From Palleronia marisminoris (GTDB taxonomy: Bacteria > Pseudomonadota > Alphaproteobacteria > Rhodobacterales > Rhodobacteraceae), in the NCBI RefSeq assembly GCF_900172315.1, contig NZ_FWFV01000006.1, positions 62,001-126,000 on the forward strand: a stretch of 64,000 bases of DNA, written 5' to 3'. A program made the position numbers and the translations under genes. Positions 35,399 through 44,917 of the stretch are shown here, one piece after another. Numbering within the stretch: position 1 is the first letter of the stretch; each line of letters opens with the position of its first letter. The notes beneath the pieces are model-generated. The model searched no databases. It saw only the letters and a list, made by a program, of their open reading frames with translations, and was not told the origin of the DNA.

Positions 35399-36453
35399 AT
35401 CGAGACCGGATCGATCCGAAGGACCTCCAACGCGCGTTGCTGCGCGGCCGGCAGGTGTGCTCGATAGCGTCGGGAAGCCTCGGCTAGATCGAATGTTTCC
35501 TCGAGCGTGATGGTCGCGCCGACACCGGTATCCTGCAGGAAGCGCGAATAGGCGGGGAGTTCGGGGCCGACATACAAGATCGGCAGGCCGGCGGTGATGC
35601 AGGACGCTGTCTTGGACGGGAAGACGGCGCAGTCGAAGTCAGGATGCAACGAGACAAGGCCGAAATCGAAGTCGGGCAGAGCGGCGCTGACGCTGGCTTG
35701 CGGCACGCGGCCGTGTGTGACGATCGAGAAGCCCTCATCCAATTCAGGAGGCGTCCAGCCTTTCAGATCGCCGTAGACGTGCAATTCTACCGGGTGATGC
35801 CGGGCGGCGTTCGACAGGACTCGGCATGCATGGTCGAGGCCGCGGATCAGATTGATCTGGCCCGCGAATACGACCCGAACCGGGCCCGTTCCGGGACGCT
35901 CGCGCCGCGCCGGGAAGGTCTCGGTGAAAGGCCAAATCGGCAGGACATGCACCCGATCCGCGACGCCTAGCCGTTCGAGCGCAGGCATGTAATCCGTCGA
36001 GGGTGGAAGGATCAGGTCGCAGCGCCGCAGCAGGAAGCGTTCGAGCGCACCCATGGCGGCAAGGATGTGCGCGGGGCGATTTCCCCAGGGTCTGCGAAAA
36101 CTGTCCGGATAGGTGTCCCAGTAGATCGCGCAGATCCGCCGCCCCATCAGCCGCGCGAGGAGGATCTCGGCGGCGCACATCATCAAAGCGGTGTGGACGA
36201 TCAGAACATCGGCTTCGATCAGGGCGGCGATGCGCTTTCGCCCGGGCAGGACAGAACTCAGCTTCCGACGCAATGGTCCGTCATGGCCCATGAGAAGCCG
36301 TGCATCGGCATTGGGGTGAACCGCGAGGGCTTCTCGAAGTTTCGGCAGAAGATGCGCAACAGAATTGTCGGGTCCTGCGGGACTGACGATCGTGAAACGT
36401 ACGCGCTGGCTGCCCGGATTCTCGACCGAGTCCGGTGCACCGTCAACGCTCAT
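35374..36453 (-). CDS. GT4-like glycosyltransferase
   Basis: 359 residues. The N-terminus is variable, and RICAIYWDTYPDSFRRPWGN near residue 105 is an acceptor-side segment. VRVVFAGQINLIRGLDHACR near 205 and FGLVSLHPDFDCAVFPSKTA near 285 are the nucleotide-sugar half of a GT-B enzyme (the FPSK segment is common in GT4 members). It lies on the opposite strand from the main locus but abuts it, and the stop overlaps the flippase candidate by 25 bp. Donor and acceptor are unknown. The preceding gene on the same strand ends 12 bp upstream, so the two may be co-transcribed. Confidence 0.85.
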   Translation of the reverse strand: MSVDGAPDSVENPGSQRVRFTIVSPAGPDNSVAHLLPKLREALAVHPNADARLLMGHDGPLRRKLSSVLPGRKRIAALIEADVLIVHTALMMCAAEILLARLMGRRICAIYWDTYPDSFRRPWGNRPAHILAAMGALERFLLRRCDLILPPSTDYMPALERLGVADRVHVLPIWPFTETFPARRERPGTGPVRVVFAGQINLIRGLDHACRVLSNAARHHPVELHVYGDLKGWTPPELDEGFSIVTHGRVPQASVSAALPDFDFGLVSLHPDFDCAVFPSKTASCITAGLPILYVGPELPAYSRFLQDTGVGATITLEETFDLAEASRRYRAHLPAAQQRALEVLRIDPVSIQAMIGTR

Positions 36454-36465
36454 GGTGTTGGCCGG

Positions 36466-37608
36466 TCATGCGATGAAAAGGCTTCCATCGTCCAACTGGA
36501 ACGTGGTGCTGATAACCGTTCCATCGGAACCGAAATGTTGCAGATAGGACTGCCAGGTTCTGGTGCCATCGTGGTCGAAATGCGTCGTGAAACGACGGCC
36601 ATCATCCATGATCTGCGTGCCATAGAGGACGTTTCCGTTGGCATCGACGCTCTGTTGATACTGAGTCCAGTTGCGCGAGTCGTCGAAGTCGAAATTCACG
36701 GTGATGTTCGAGCCGTCATCCATGTATCTTCGCTGCATGGTCATCTGATCCGCCACGTTCAGCTCGGTCACGATACGGGCCCAGTTGCTGGCGTTTGCAT
36801 AGTCGTACGAGATCTGGCTGGTGGTTCCGTTGTCGTTCAGCGTTTCCTCGAAAGTGAGGCGGCCGTCGACGTCGAAGTTGCGGCGAAGTTCGGTCCAGGC
36901 GCTTTGACTTGCCCAGTCGAAGACGGTGTCCGTCCGCGACCCATTATCCAGTTCCAGAACACGGGTCTTTTCTACCCCACCGGACGTGAAGGTCCTGAGC
37001 AAGCTGGTATGATTTGAGACGTGATCCACGTCGTAGCTGCGCTTGTTGTAGGCACCGTCATCGAGGATCGTCTCCGTCATGTGGTTCTGGCCGACGGAGT
37101 TCTTGTAGATGTGGACGCTCGAATAGGGCTGCTCGTTCGCGAAGTCGTATATGATGTCTTCCGTGGAGCCGTCAGCGTTCGAGACCTTACCCGAAATGAG
37201 GGCGCTCGTCAGGTTGTAGCTCGCCACGGCGTAAACGACGTTCGAGGTCGGGCTGGTGTCAAATGTATGAACTTCCCATCCGATGTCGGGAAGATGGACC
37301 ATGACGTCGAAGCTGTCAGGCACATTATGCAGAGCGAAGACACCGGAGATGCCGAGATACGACTCCGTTTCAAGCGTCAGCGGCCTGTTTTCGTAGCCAT
37401 AGAGGGCGATGCGATCTTCCCCGGAATAGTCCGTGATCGTATCGAAGCCCGTCTGTTCCGTGTCGAAGATGAAGACAAAGACATCGGCACCCTGACCGCC
37501 CGTTAGCTGGTCGCTTCCGCTCCCGCCCACGAGCGTGTCGTTGCCATCGCCGCCAGACAGCGTGTCACCAGCGGTGGTGGCAAGCGATGCACTATTACCG
37601 AGGAGCAT
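36466..37608 (-). CDS. RTX-type calcium-binding protein with a strict 38-residue tandem repeat
   Basis: 380 residues; AAGGGGG lies upstream of ATG 37608. Residues 19-45 hold three RTX nonapeptides (GGDGNDTLV, GGSGSDQLT, GGQGADVFV) followed by a beta-rich segment. From residue 146 to the end the protein repeats with a period of exactly 38: the DG/NG at 146, 184, 222, 260, 298, 336 and 374 begins each unit, followed by a F/Y-D-aromatic (e.g. YDF, FDW, YDY, FDF) about 9 residues later and usually a tryptophan. No N-terminal signal peptide is seen, so type I secretion through a C-terminal signal is the family expectation. Role unknown; it neighbours the polysaccharide locus, suggesting an extracellular matrix or surface protein. 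Confidence 0.82.
   Translation of the reverse strand: MLLGNSASLATTAGDTLSGGDGNDTLVGGSGSDQLTGGQGADVFVFIFDTEQTGFDTITDYSGEDRIALYGYENRPLTLETESYLGISGVFALHNVPDSFDVMVHLPDIGWEVHTFDTSPTSNVVYAVASYNLTSALISGKVSNADGSTEDIIYDFANEQPYSSVHIYKNSVGQNHMTETILDDGAYNKRSYDVDHVSNHTSLLRTFTSGGVEKTRVLELDNGSRTDTVFDWASQSAWTELRRNFDVDGRLTFEETLNDNGTTSQISYDYANASNWARIVTELNVADQMTMQRRYMDDGSNITVNFDFDDSRNWTQYQQSVDANGNVLYGTQIMDDGRRFTTHFDHDGTRTWQSYLQHFGSDGTVISTTFQLDDGSLFIA
36469..37173 (-). repeat. Six 114-bp coding repeats plus a partial seventh (38 aa each)
   Basis: Within the RTX gene the protein period is exactly 38 residues (114 bp) across all unit boundaries, without any insertion or deletion, while the residues themselves have diverged considerably. 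The final unit is cut after DGSLFIA at the C-terminus. The pattern of conserved D-G, aromatic-D-aromatic and W positions suggests one beta-strand module per unit, loosely like YD/RHS repeats, though this similarity is only visual. Confidence 0.8.
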
Positions 37609-37753
37609 ACCGGGACCCCCTTGCCACCATCGGCATCGGCACCGACGCGGTTGCAGTTTGCTCTCATATGACTGCGAAAGGTTCCGTTACTGTTAACCGA
37701 TGCCGATCACCGCAAGATCGGCAGCCTCGAAGGCATCATCTGCCGGTCCTGTG

Positions 37754-38917
37754 TCAGCTCAGAAGGTCGGAAAAGCGCGCGATGGCGGTTTCTATACGCT
37801 CAAGGCTGTTCGCATACGAGACGCGGATGAATCCCTCGCCGGCCCGCCCGAAGCTGGTGCCCGCTACGGTGGCAACTCCGGCCTCGGTTAGAAGGCGGTC
37901 CTGCACCGTGCGGGCATCCATTCCGGTGCCTGTTATGTTCGGGAAAACGTAGAACGCGCCGCCGGCGTCTGCGCACTTGACCCCCGGCAACCCGTTGAGC
38001 CCCGAGACCACGGCGTGCCGGCGCCGGTCGAACTGGGCGACCATCCGGGCCACGGGCTCCTGCGGTCCTTCCAGGGCGGCGATGCCGGCATGTTGCGCCG
38101 CCGCGTTGACGCAGGAATGGTCGTTGATGCACAGGCGGGTGATCGGCTCCACCAGCCGTTCAGGCCAGACCGCGTAGCCGAGCCGCCAGCCGGTCATGGC
38201 GTAGGTCTTGGACCAGCCGTCCAGCACGATCAGCCGGTCCCGAATTTCGGGATAGCTCAGCAGGGACACGTGTTCGCGTCCGCCATAAAGCATCTGCGAG
38301 TAGATCTCGTCCGACAGGATCGCCACATCGGGATGATCGGCGAGGCCGGCCACCAGCTTGTCGATCTCGGCCTTCGGGGTCACTGCGCCGGTGGGATTGG
38401 CCGGCGAGTTGATGATGATGAGCCGCGTCCGGTCCGTGATCCTGGCAAGCACCTCTTCGGCCCGGAACGCAAAACCGTCCTCTTCTCTCAACTCGATCGG
38501 CACCGGCGTCGCGCCGGAGAACGAGATCACCGACTCATAGATCGGAAATCCCGGATCCGGGTACATGATCTCGGCGCCGGGCTCCCCGAACGCGAGCGCG
38601 GCGTAGAACATCGTGGGCTTGCCACCAGGTTGAACGATGACCCGATCGGGATGCACTTCAACGCCGTGCCGGCGGTTCAGGTCGGCCGCCACAGACTCGC
38701 GTAGGGCAGGAAGACCATTTGCAGGCGTGTAGCCGTGGGCGCCGTCGCGCAGCGCTTTGACGGCCGCTTCGACGATATGCTCGGGGGTCGGAAAATCGGG
38801 CTGTCCGATGCCGAGATTGATGATGTCGCGCCCCTCGGCCGCGAGCTTCGAGGCCCGGGCGAGGACCTCGAAGGCGCTTTCCGTGCCAAGGCGCCCGAGG
38901 GCGTCGGATAGTTTCAT
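37754..38917 (-). CDS. PLP-dependent class I/II aminotransferase (aspartate/aromatic type)
   Basis: 387 residues; GGAGGACG precedes ATG 38917. Fold type I features: GIGQPDFPTPEHIVEA near residue 36, NSPANPTGAV near 170, PLP lysine in DGWSKTYAMTGWRLGY near 235, and the substrate-carboxylate arginine in GFIRVSYANS near 365. Subgroup features fit aspartate aminotransferase-like (subgroup I-gamma) enzymes, whose substrates vary widely. The gene is preceded by grpE 27 bp upstream on the same strand, so it could be in the hrcA-grpE transcript or have its own promoter. Specific substrate not assigned. Confidence 0.88.
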   Translation of the reverse strand: MKLSDALGRLGTESAFEVLARASKLAAEGRDIINLGIGQPDFPTPEHIVEAAVKALRDGAHGYTPANGLPALRESVAADLNRRHGVEVHPDRVIVQPGGKPTMFYAALAFGEPGAEIMYPDPGFPIYESVISFSGATPVPIELREEDGFAFRAEEVLARITDRTRLIIINSPANPTGAVTPKAEIDKLVAGLADHPDVAILSDEIYSQMLYGGREHVSLLSYPEIRDRLIVLDGWSKTYAMTGWRLGYAVWPERLVEPITRLCINDHSCVNAAAQHAGIAALEGPQEPVARMVAQFDRRRHAVVSGLNGLPGVKCADAGGAFYVFPNITGTGMDARTVQDRLLTEAGVATVAGTSFGRAGEGFIRVSYANSLERIETAIARFSDLLS

Positions 38918-38944
38918 TTCGCGACGTCCTCCGGACAGAGCCGA

Positions 38945-39610
38945 TTACTTCGGGGTGGAACTGACGCCGACCTGTGCGGCACGCAGAAGGCGGTCGTGGA
39001 TCATGAAGCCCACGGTCATCACCTGGATGATGTCGCCATGCTTCGTGTCGGGTACAGGCGCTTCGAACATCGCTTCGTGCATGTTCGGATTGAAGCGATC
39101 GCCGAGCTGCGGTTCCACGATGGTCACGCCGTGCTTGGCGAAGACGTTCTGAAGCTCCCGCAGCGTCAGCTCCACGCCCTCGATCAGCGAGGCGTTCGCT
39201 TCGCGGTTCTCCTCGGGGATGGCGGCCACGGCACGCTGCAGGTTGTCGTAGACCGGCAGCATGTCGCGGGCCATCTTCAACCCACCGTAATTCTCGGCCT
39301 CACGCCGCTCGCGGTCGGCACGCTTGCGGGCGTTCTCGGCATCCGCAAGAGCGCGGACGAACCGGTCCTTGAGCTCGTTGTTCTCGGCCCGCAGCTCTTC
39401 GACCTCGCCGGCGATGCCGTCGGTTTCCTCGACGATCGGGGGCTCTTCGCCCGCCAGTGCGTCAAGATCCATGGGCTCGTCAGAGGTGCTCTTCGTCGCG
39501 GGGCGGCGCTTGACCTTGTCCGCTTCGGACGGGCCGTCGGTGCCCTCGGTCTCGCGCTTGAGCATCTCGTCGATGGCGGCCTGGATGTCCTGTTCGTTCT
39601 CGTCAGCCAT
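38945..39610 (-). CDS. grpE: Nucleotide exchange factor GrpE
   Basis: 221 residues, acidic. A low-complexity N-terminal tail (MADENEQDIQAAIDEML) leads to a long coiled coil (about 75-125, VEELRAENNELKDRFVRALA) and the beta-wing domain with EGVELTLRELQNVFAKHGV and VGDRFNPNMHEAMFE-like sequence. Family knowledge: promotes ADP release from DnaK. It follows hrcA by 17 bp on the same strand, the common hrcA-grpE order. No dnaK or dnaJ is in the window. The upstream GAAGAG serves as ribosome-binding site. Confidence 0.95.
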   Translation of the reverse strand: MADENEQDIQAAIDEMLKRETEGTDGPSEADKVKRRPATKSTSDEPMDLDALAGEEPPIVEETDGIAGEVEELRAENNELKDRFVRALADAENARKRADRERREAENYGGLKMARDMLPVYDNLQRAVAAIPEENREANASLIEGVELTLRELQNVFAKHGVTIVEPQLGDRFNPNMHEAMFEAPVPDTKHGDIIQVMTVGFMIHDRLLRAAQVGVSSTPK

Positions 39611-39627
39611 ACGCTCTTCTTTGCCTC

Positions 39628-40695
39628 TCAGCTTCGACCCGACAGCAGTTTTCCCACCACCTGGGCCGTGTAATCCACGATGGGCACGATTCGCCCGTAA
39701 TTCAGCCGGGTGGGGCCGATCACCCCCACCGCACCGATGATCTTGCGATCCGCGTTCATATAAGGAGACACCACCAGAGATGAACCCGAAAGTGAGAAGA
39801 GTTTGTTCTCGGACCCGATGAAGATCCGCACGCCCTGGCCCTCGTCGGTCAGTTCCAAAAACTCGGCGATGTCGCGCTTGCGCTCGAGATCGTCGAACAA
39901 CTGGCGCGCACGTTCGAGGTCGGCCTCGCTTTCGCCCAGCAAATTGGCCCGGCCACGGACGATCAGGCGCTCGTAGGGTTCGCCGTCGTGGTCCCAGACT
40001 GCGAGCCCGGTGTCGACCATGGCTTGCGCCAGAGTGTCCAGCTCGCGCCGGTGGCGGGCGATCTCGGCGGTGACCGTGTCACGCAGTTCGCCCAAGGTGC
40101 GCCCCTCGGCCATGGCGTTGAGGAAGTTCGCGGCCTCGCGCATCGATGACGGGGTCTGCCCCGGCGGAGGCGCGAAGACGCGGTTTTCCACGTGACCATC
40201 GGCGAAAACCAGCACGACCAGCGCGCGGTCCGCAGCCAGCGAGACGAAATCGATGTGGCGGATCGGCGCCTCGTGCTTCGGCGCGAGGACCAGCGACGCC
40301 CCGGAGGTGGCGCCGGACAGCGCGGCGCCCACCCGGTCGAGGATCGTGCCCATGTCGCGCTCGTTCGAGCCCAGGGTCTGGTCGATTTTCTGGCGGTCGT
40401 TCTCGCCCAGTTCGCCCACTTCGAGCAGCCCGTCGACGAACATCCTCAGGCCAAGCTGCGTGGGCACGCGACCGGCGCTGACATGCGGCGCGTCGAGAAG
40501 GCCCAGGAACTCGAGGTCCGACATCACGTTGCGGATCGTCGCGGCCGAGACCTTCTCGCTCATGCTGCGGGTCAGCGTCCGCGAGCCCACGGGATCACCT
40601 GTTTCCAGATAGCCCTCGACCACGCGGCGAAACACTTCGCGCGTCCGGTCGTTCATCTCGGTCATGAGGCCATGCTTGTCGGGGTTCTGCGTCAT
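39628..40695 (-). CDS. hrcA: Heat-inducible transcription repressor HrcA
   Basis: 355 residues from ATG 40695; alternatives at 40728 and 40665 are in frame and no ribosome-binding site decides between them. The N-terminal winged helix is [20 protein letters not shown] followed by [20 protein letters not shown], then [20 protein letters not shown]. The C-terminal GAF-like and dimerisation parts end in [19 protein letters not shown], a strong HrcA signature. It represses heat-shock genes by binding the CIRCE inverted repeat. No CIRCE is visible in the gap to divergent rph, so it is not obviously autoregulated here. Confidence 0.94.
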   Translation of the reverse strand: MTQNPDKHGLMTEMNDRTREVFRRVVEGYLETGDPVGSRTLTRSMSEKVSAATIRNVMSDLEFLGLLDAPHVSAGRVPTQLGLRMFVDGLLEVGELGENDRQKIDQTLGSNERDMGTILDRVGAALSGATSGASLVLAPKHEAPIRHIDFVSLAADRALVVLVFADGHVENRVFAPPPGQTPSSMREAANFLNAMAEGRTLGELRDTVTAEIARHRRELDTLAQAMVDTGLAVWDHDGEPYERLIVRGRANLLGESEADLERARQLFDDLERKRDIAEFLELTDEGQGVRIFIGSENKLFSLSGSSLVVSPYMNADRKIIGAVGVIGPTRLNYGRIVPIVDYTAQVVGKLLSGRS

Positions 40696-40773
40696 CTCGG
40701 CCAAAAAGTGCGGGGGTTGCGCGGGCATACGGTCGAGGAATATCTGGGCATCAAATATTCAGGAGTGTAGTTC

Positions 40774-41484
40774 ATGCGTCCATCCGGCAGAGACTTAAGC
40801 GATATGCGCCCGGTTTCAATCGAAACGGGCGTGACGCGCCATGCCGAAGGGTCGTGCCTGATCCGCTGCGGCGACACCCACGTGCTTTGCACGGCTACGT
40901 TGGAAGAGCGAGTGCCTCCCTTCCTGAAAGGCACGGGGCAGGGGTGGGTGACCGCCGAATACGGGATGCTGCCGCGCGCGACCCACACCCGCGGCCGGCG
41001 CGAAGCCAAGAACGGTCAGTCTGGCCGCACGCAGGAAATCCAGCGCCTGATCGGGCGTTCTCTGCGCGCCGCGGTGGATCGCAATGCACTTGGCGAGCGT
41101 CAGATCACCATCGATTGCGACGTCATACAGGCCGATGGCGGGACGCGCTGCGCCTCGATCACCGGGGGATGGGTCGCGCTGAAGATCGCCGTGAACAAGC
41201 TGATGAAGGCCGGCGCCCTCGTGACCGACCCGATCACGGATCACGTCGCCGCCGTGTCCTGCGGCCTTTATGCCGGGCAGATGGTGCTGGACCTCGACTA
41301 CCCCGAGGACAGCGACGCCGGGGTGGACGGCAATTTCATCCTGACCGGATCCAAGCGGCTGATCGAGGTGCAGATGGCGGGCGAGGGCACGACCTTCTCG
41401 CGCGAGCAGATGGACGGACTTCTAGACCTCGCGGAAAAGGGCGTGGACGAGTTGGTGGCCGCCCAGAAGGCGGCCCTGGCATGA
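40774..41484 (+). CDS. rph: Ribonuclease PH
   Basis: 236 residues; AGGAGTGTAGTTC precedes ATG 40774. The N-terminus [19 protein letters not shown] and the phosphate-binding [20 protein letters not shown] segment near residue 86 are diagnostic. [18 protein letters not shown] near 115 and the [15 protein letters not shown] stretch near 175 complete the core. It is a phosphorolytic 3' exoribonuclease acting on tRNA precursors. Its stop overlaps the rdgB start (ATGA), giving an rph-rdgB-hemW operon. It is divergent from hrcA, a common arrangement in alphaproteobacteria. Confidence 0.96.
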   Translation: MRPSGRDLSDMRPVSIETGVTRHAEGSCLIRCGDTHVLCTATLEERVPPFLKGTGQGWVTAEYGMLPRATHTRGRREAKNGQSGRTQEIQRLIGRSLRAAVDRNALGERQITIDCDVIQADGGTRCASITGGWVALKIAVNKLMKAGALVTDPITDHVAAVSCGLYAGQMVLDLDYPEDSDAGVDGNFILTGSKRLIEVQMAGEGTTFSREQMDGLLDLAEKGVDELVAAQKAALA

Positions 41485-42092
41485 GCCGCCGGTTCGAAAG
41501 CGACCGGCTAGTGGTGGCGACCCACAATTCCGGAAAGCTCGCCGAGATCAGGGACCTGTTGTCGCCCTACGGGCTCGAGATCACGTCGAACGCGGATCAC
41601 GGGTTGCCCGAACCGATCGAGGACGGCGCCACCTTCGTGGAAAACGCCAGGATCAAGGCACATGCAGCGGCGAAAGCCACAGGCCTGCCCGCGTTGGCCG
41701 ATGATTCCGGGCTCGAGGTCGACGCGCTTGACGGTGCGCCTGGCGTGTACACCGCAGACTGGGCAGAAACGCCGCGCGGCAGGGACTTCGCGATGGCGAT
41801 GAGCCGCGTCCGTGACGAACTGGTCGGGAAGGGCGCCAAGGAACCATGGCGTGCCAGGTTCTGCTGTACCTTGGTCCTGGCATGGCCCGACGGCGAGGAC
41901 GCCGTCTATCCGGGCACCATGGAGGGTCGGATCGTCTGGCCGATGCGGGGGGATCAGGGACATGGGTTCGACCCGATCTTTCTTCCGGACGGCCATGATC
42001 AGACATTTGGCGAAATGGATCGCTGGGAAAAGAACCACATTTCTCACCGGTCCGACGCTTTCGCGAAGCTGATTGCGGGCGCCTTTGAATAG
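41481..42092 (+). CDS. rdgB: dITP/XTP pyrophosphatase (RdgB/HAM1 family)
   Basis: 203 residues. The nucleotide-binding N-terminus [20 protein letters not shown] and the catalytic [20 protein letters not shown] segment near residue 72 are intact. The late [17 protein letters not shown] and ISHRSDAF motifs also match. It hydrolyses non-canonical purine triphosphates such as dITP and XTP to prevent misincorporation. The ATG overlaps the rph stop by 4 bp. Its 3' end overlaps the start region of hemW by 8 to 20 bp, depending on which hemW TTG is used. Confidence 0.96.
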   Translation: MSRRFESDRLVVATHNSGKLAEIRDLLSPYGLEITSNADHGLPEPIEDGATFVENARIKAHAAAKATGLPALADDSGLEVDALDGAPGVYTADWAETPRGRDFAMAMSRVRDELVGKGAKEPWRARFCCTLVLAWPDGEDAVYPGTMEGRIVWPMRGDQGHGFDPIFLPDGHDQTFGEMDRWEKNHISHRSDAFAKLIAGAFE

Positions 42093-43203
42093 GGTCGGAC
42101 TCTACATCCACTGGCCGTTCTGCCAGGCGAAGTGCCCCTATTGCGATTTCAATTCCCATGTCGTGTCGGGGATCGATCAGGCGCGCTGGCGGGCGGCGTT
42201 CGCGCGCGAGATCGCGCGGTACCGCGACGAAATGCCCGATGCGGTCATCGGTTCGATCTTCTTCGGGGGTGGCACGCCGAGCCTGATGGAGGTCGAGACG
42301 GTGGCGTCGATCATCGACGCGACTCAAAAGGCGTGGCGGTTCGCGAACGATGTCGAGATCACGCTGGAGGCAAACCCCACATCCGTCGAGGCCGAGCGGT
42401 TTCGAGGCTACCGCACTGCGGGCGTCAACCGCATCTCCATCGGCATCCAGGCGCTGAACGATCCCGATCTACGAAAGCTCGGCCGGCTGCACAGCGTCAG
42501 CGAGGCAGAAGCGGCGTTCACGGTCGCGCGTGAGAATTTCCCCCGCGTGAGTTTCGACCTGATCTATGCTCGCCAGGATCAATCCCTGGCCGCGTGGGAG
42601 GCTGAACTAGGTCGCGCGCTCGGCTTGGCGGCCGATCACCTGTCCCTCTACCAGCTGACGATCGAACCCGGCACAGCCTTCGGCGACCGGTTCGACCGCG
42701 GGAAGCTGCCCGGACTGCCGGACGAGGATCTAGCAGCGGACATGTTCGAACTCACACAGGATATGACGGCCGGTGCCGGCCTGCCTGCTTATGAGGTTTC
42801 GAACCATGCTGCGTTGGATGCTGAATCGCGACACAACATGATCTACTGGACGGGGGGCGAATATATCGGGATCGGACCGGGCGCTCATGGGCGTCTGAGC
42901 GCCCCCTTGGGACGCATCGCGACAGAGGCACTCATGGCTCCCGGCGGCTGGTTGAACGCCGTCGAGCGTGGCAAGGGCTACGAGACGAGAACCGAGCTAT
43001 CCGCGCGCGAGATAGCGGAAGAGCGCATCATGATGGGCCTTCGCTTACGGTCGGGAGTGGATCTTGCCGGGCTTGATGCGAGCCTCGGCGACACGCGCAA
43101 CCTGGAAGAGCTGGGCCTGCTCGTGCGGACTGCGGACAGGCTGGTACTGACGCCCGCCGGGCGACCGCTGTTGAACGCTGTTCTGCGTGAGCTTCTCGCC
43201 TAG
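42073..43203 (+). CDS. hemW: Radical SAM heme chaperone HemW
   Basis: 376 residues. The only plausible starts are TTG codons at 42073 or 42085, both inside the rdgB end; the true start is likely one of them because the conserved [17 protein letters not shown] begins only about 9 residues on. The CxxxCxxC radical SAM cluster motif is followed by [10 protein letters not shown] and the [14 protein letters not shown] segment. HemW-type proteins lack the extra cysteine pattern of HemN and bind heme for delivery; earlier annotations call them coproporphyrinogen III oxidase-like. It is convergent with parB, overlapping by 4 bp. Confidence 0.92.
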   Translation: MRAPLNRVGLYIHWPFCQAKCPYCDFNSHVVSGIDQARWRAAFAREIARYRDEMPDAVIGSIFFGGGTPSLMEVETVASIIDATQKAWRFANDVEITLEANPTSVEAERFRGYRTAGVNRISIGIQALNDPDLRKLGRLHSVSEAEAAFTVARENFPRVSFDLIYARQDQSLAAWEAELGRALGLAADHLSLYQLTIEPGTAFGDRFDRGKLPGLPDEDLAADMFELTQDMTAGAGLPAYEVSNHAALDAESRHNMIYWTGGEYIGIGPGAHGRLSAPLGRIATEALMAPGGWLNAVERGKGYETRTELSAREIAEERIMMGLRLRSGVDLAGLDASLGDTRNLEELGLLVRTADRLVLTPAGRPLLNAVLRELLA

Positions 43204-44117
43204 CCAAGGCCCCGCGAGAGGAGCTGACAGATTTCGTCCAACTCTTCCAAGGACTTATAGCTGATCGAAATCCTGCCGCTCTGGCCTTCCTGCTTGTGAT
43301 CTATCGTCACTGGCAGCCCAAGCGCACCCGACAGGTCCTGCTCCAAGGCGCGCGTATCCGCGTCCTTCTCGGCATCCGACTTGCGCGGCCGCGGAGCCCG
43401 AGCGTCTTTCGGCTTCCTCACAAGCGCCTCGGTTTCACGCACAGACAGGTTCTTCGCGATGATCTTCTTGGCAAGGTCACTCGCGTTCTCGTTTGCCACC
43501 AGGGCGCGGGCATGGCCGGCTGTCAGTTGGCCTCGACCAAGCCAACTCAGCACGTCCTGGGGCAAGTTCAACAACCGCAGCGAATTGGCGATGTGAGAAC
43601 GGCTCTTCCCGAGCGCCTCGGCCATCTGCTCCTGTGTATGGCCGAAGCGGTCCATCAGCTGGCGATAACCCGCCGCCTCGTCCACCGGGTTCAGGTCTGC
43701 CCGCTGGATGTTTTCAATGATCGCGACCTCGAGCATCTCGGTGTCATCGAAGGCGCGCACGACCACCGGCAGCTCGTGCAGCTGCGCCATCTGCGCGGCC
43801 CGCCAACGACGCTCACCAGCAACTATCTGATAATGTTCATTTTTTTCCGGATGTGGGCGAACGATAAGGGGTTGGATTACACCCCGATGCGCGATCGAAT
43901 TCGCCAATTCCTCAAGGGGTTCGCCATCGAAAGTGCGTCGCGGCTGGTCCGGATTGGGCTCGATGTGGTCGATCGGAACAAGCAGATCCGGCCGCCGGGG
44001 CGCATCGTCGGAGGCTTCGGGATCGGGGACCGAAGCCGTCTCAACCGTATCAAGATCGGCCATCAAGGCCGATAATCCACGGCCCAAACCGCGCCGCTTT
44101 TCCTTCTTTTCCACCAT
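43200..44117 (-). CDS. parB: Chromosome partitioning protein ParB
   Basis: 305 residues. RRGLGRGLSALMAD near residue 8 is the chromosomal ParB N-terminus, which contacts ParA. The CTPase/box II segment is AGERRWRAAQMAQL near 100, and the helix-turn-helix is QMAEALGKSRSHIANSLRLL near 165, followed by LTAGHARAL. The C-terminal dimerisation domain ends in KSLEELDEICQLL. It binds parS sites, of which one perfect and one near-perfect copy lie 1.4-3.2 kb upstream in the same operon. It is 8 bp downstream of parA. Confidence 0.96.
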   Translation of the reverse strand: MVEKKEKRRGLGRGLSALMADLDTVETASVPDPEASDDAPRRPDLLVPIDHIEPNPDQPRRTFDGEPLEELANSIAHRGVIQPLIVRPHPEKNEHYQIVAGERRWRAAQMAQLHELPVVVRAFDDTEMLEVAIIENIQRADLNPVDEAAGYRQLMDRFGHTQEQMAEALGKSRSHIANSLRLLNLPQDVLSWLGRGQLTAGHARALVANENASDLAKKIIAKNLSVRETEALVRKPKDARAPRPRKSDAEKDADTRALEQDLSGALGLPVTIDHKQEGQSGRISISYKSLEELDEICQLLSRGLG

Positions 44118-44125
44118 GGGATACC

Positions 44126-44917
44126 TCAGACTTGGTCGCGGGCGACAAACTCATGGGCCAAAGCCCGATAGGCCAGGCTGCCCTTGGATGCCGGATCATA
44201 GTAAAGGACCGGCTGGGCGAAAGACGGCGCCTCGCTGACGCGTACGTTTCGGGGAATGATCGTATCGAACACAAGCTCCCCCAGGGTTTCCTTCGCGTCT
44301 GCAAGAACACCCTGGGCAAGCTTGTTCCGCCCGTCATACATCGTCAGAACAACCCCTTCGATGGCAAGGTCCGGATTCGCGCTCGCTCGGACCTCGCGGA
44401 TCGTCAGCATGAGCTGAGACAGCCCCTCGAGCGCAAAGAACTCGCTCTGTAGTGGAACAAGAACCGAGTGGGCCGCTACCATGGCATTCACGGTCAGAAG
44501 CGACAGCGACGGTGGGCAATCGATAAGTACGAAGTCAAGTCCCTCGATCGCCGATCCCCGGAGTGCTGATTTCAGAAGGGTCGTGCGCTGTCCCTTGGAC
44601 ACCATTTCGATGTCCGCGGACGACAGATCCGACGTCGCAGGAACAACCTGAAGATTTTCGATGGCGCAATCCTGCAGGACCTCGGCAAGAGGGATGTTCT
44701 CTAGCAAGAGATCGTAAGTCGACAATTGCCGGCGGTCGATCTCGATCCCCAGTCCGGTACTGGCATTTCCCTGCGGATCCAGGTCGATGATGGCCACGCG
44801 CTTACCTTGATCGGCAAGAGCCGCGCCAAGGTTGATGGCGGTCGTCGTCTTACCGACCCCGCCTTTCTGATTGACGATAGCAACGATCTTCCCGCCGCCG
44901 GACCGCGTCTCAGGCAC
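44126..44917 (-). CDS. parA: Chromosome partitioning ATPase ParA
   Basis: 263 residues from GTG 44917, which overlaps the rsmG stop by 8 bp and gives [17 protein letters not shown]; longer in-frame versions only run through rsmG. The deviant Walker A is VNQKGGVGKTTTAINLG near residue 17, Walker A' is IIDLDPQGNASTGLG, and Walker B is FVLIDCPPSLSLLT. The cytoplasmic ATPase forms a DNA-bound gradient that moves ParB-parS complexes from the origin. It lies directly between rsmG and parB in the standard order. Confidence 0.95.
   Translation of the reverse strand: MPETRSGGGKIVAIVNQKGGVGKTTTAINLGAALADQGKRVAIIDLDPQGNASTGLGIEIDRRQLSTYDLLLENIPLAEVLQDCAIENLQVVPATSDLSSADIEMVSKGQRTTLLKSALRGSAIEGLDFVLIDCPPSLSLLTVNAMVAAHSVLVPLQSEFFALEGLSQLMLTIREVRASANPDLAIEGVVLTMYDGRNKLAQGVLADAKETLGELVFDTIIPRNVRVSEAPSFAQPVLYYDPASKGSLAYRALAHEFVARDQV

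Noticed and set aside
40184-40199. CACGTG-centred sequence in hrcA (TTTTCCACGTGACCAT)
   Set aside because: Left arm partly matches parS but the right arm does not, so there is no palindrome.
40696-40773. Possible CIRCE element in the hrcA-rph divergent region
   Set aside because: No TTAGCACTC-N9-GAGTGCTAA repeat is present.
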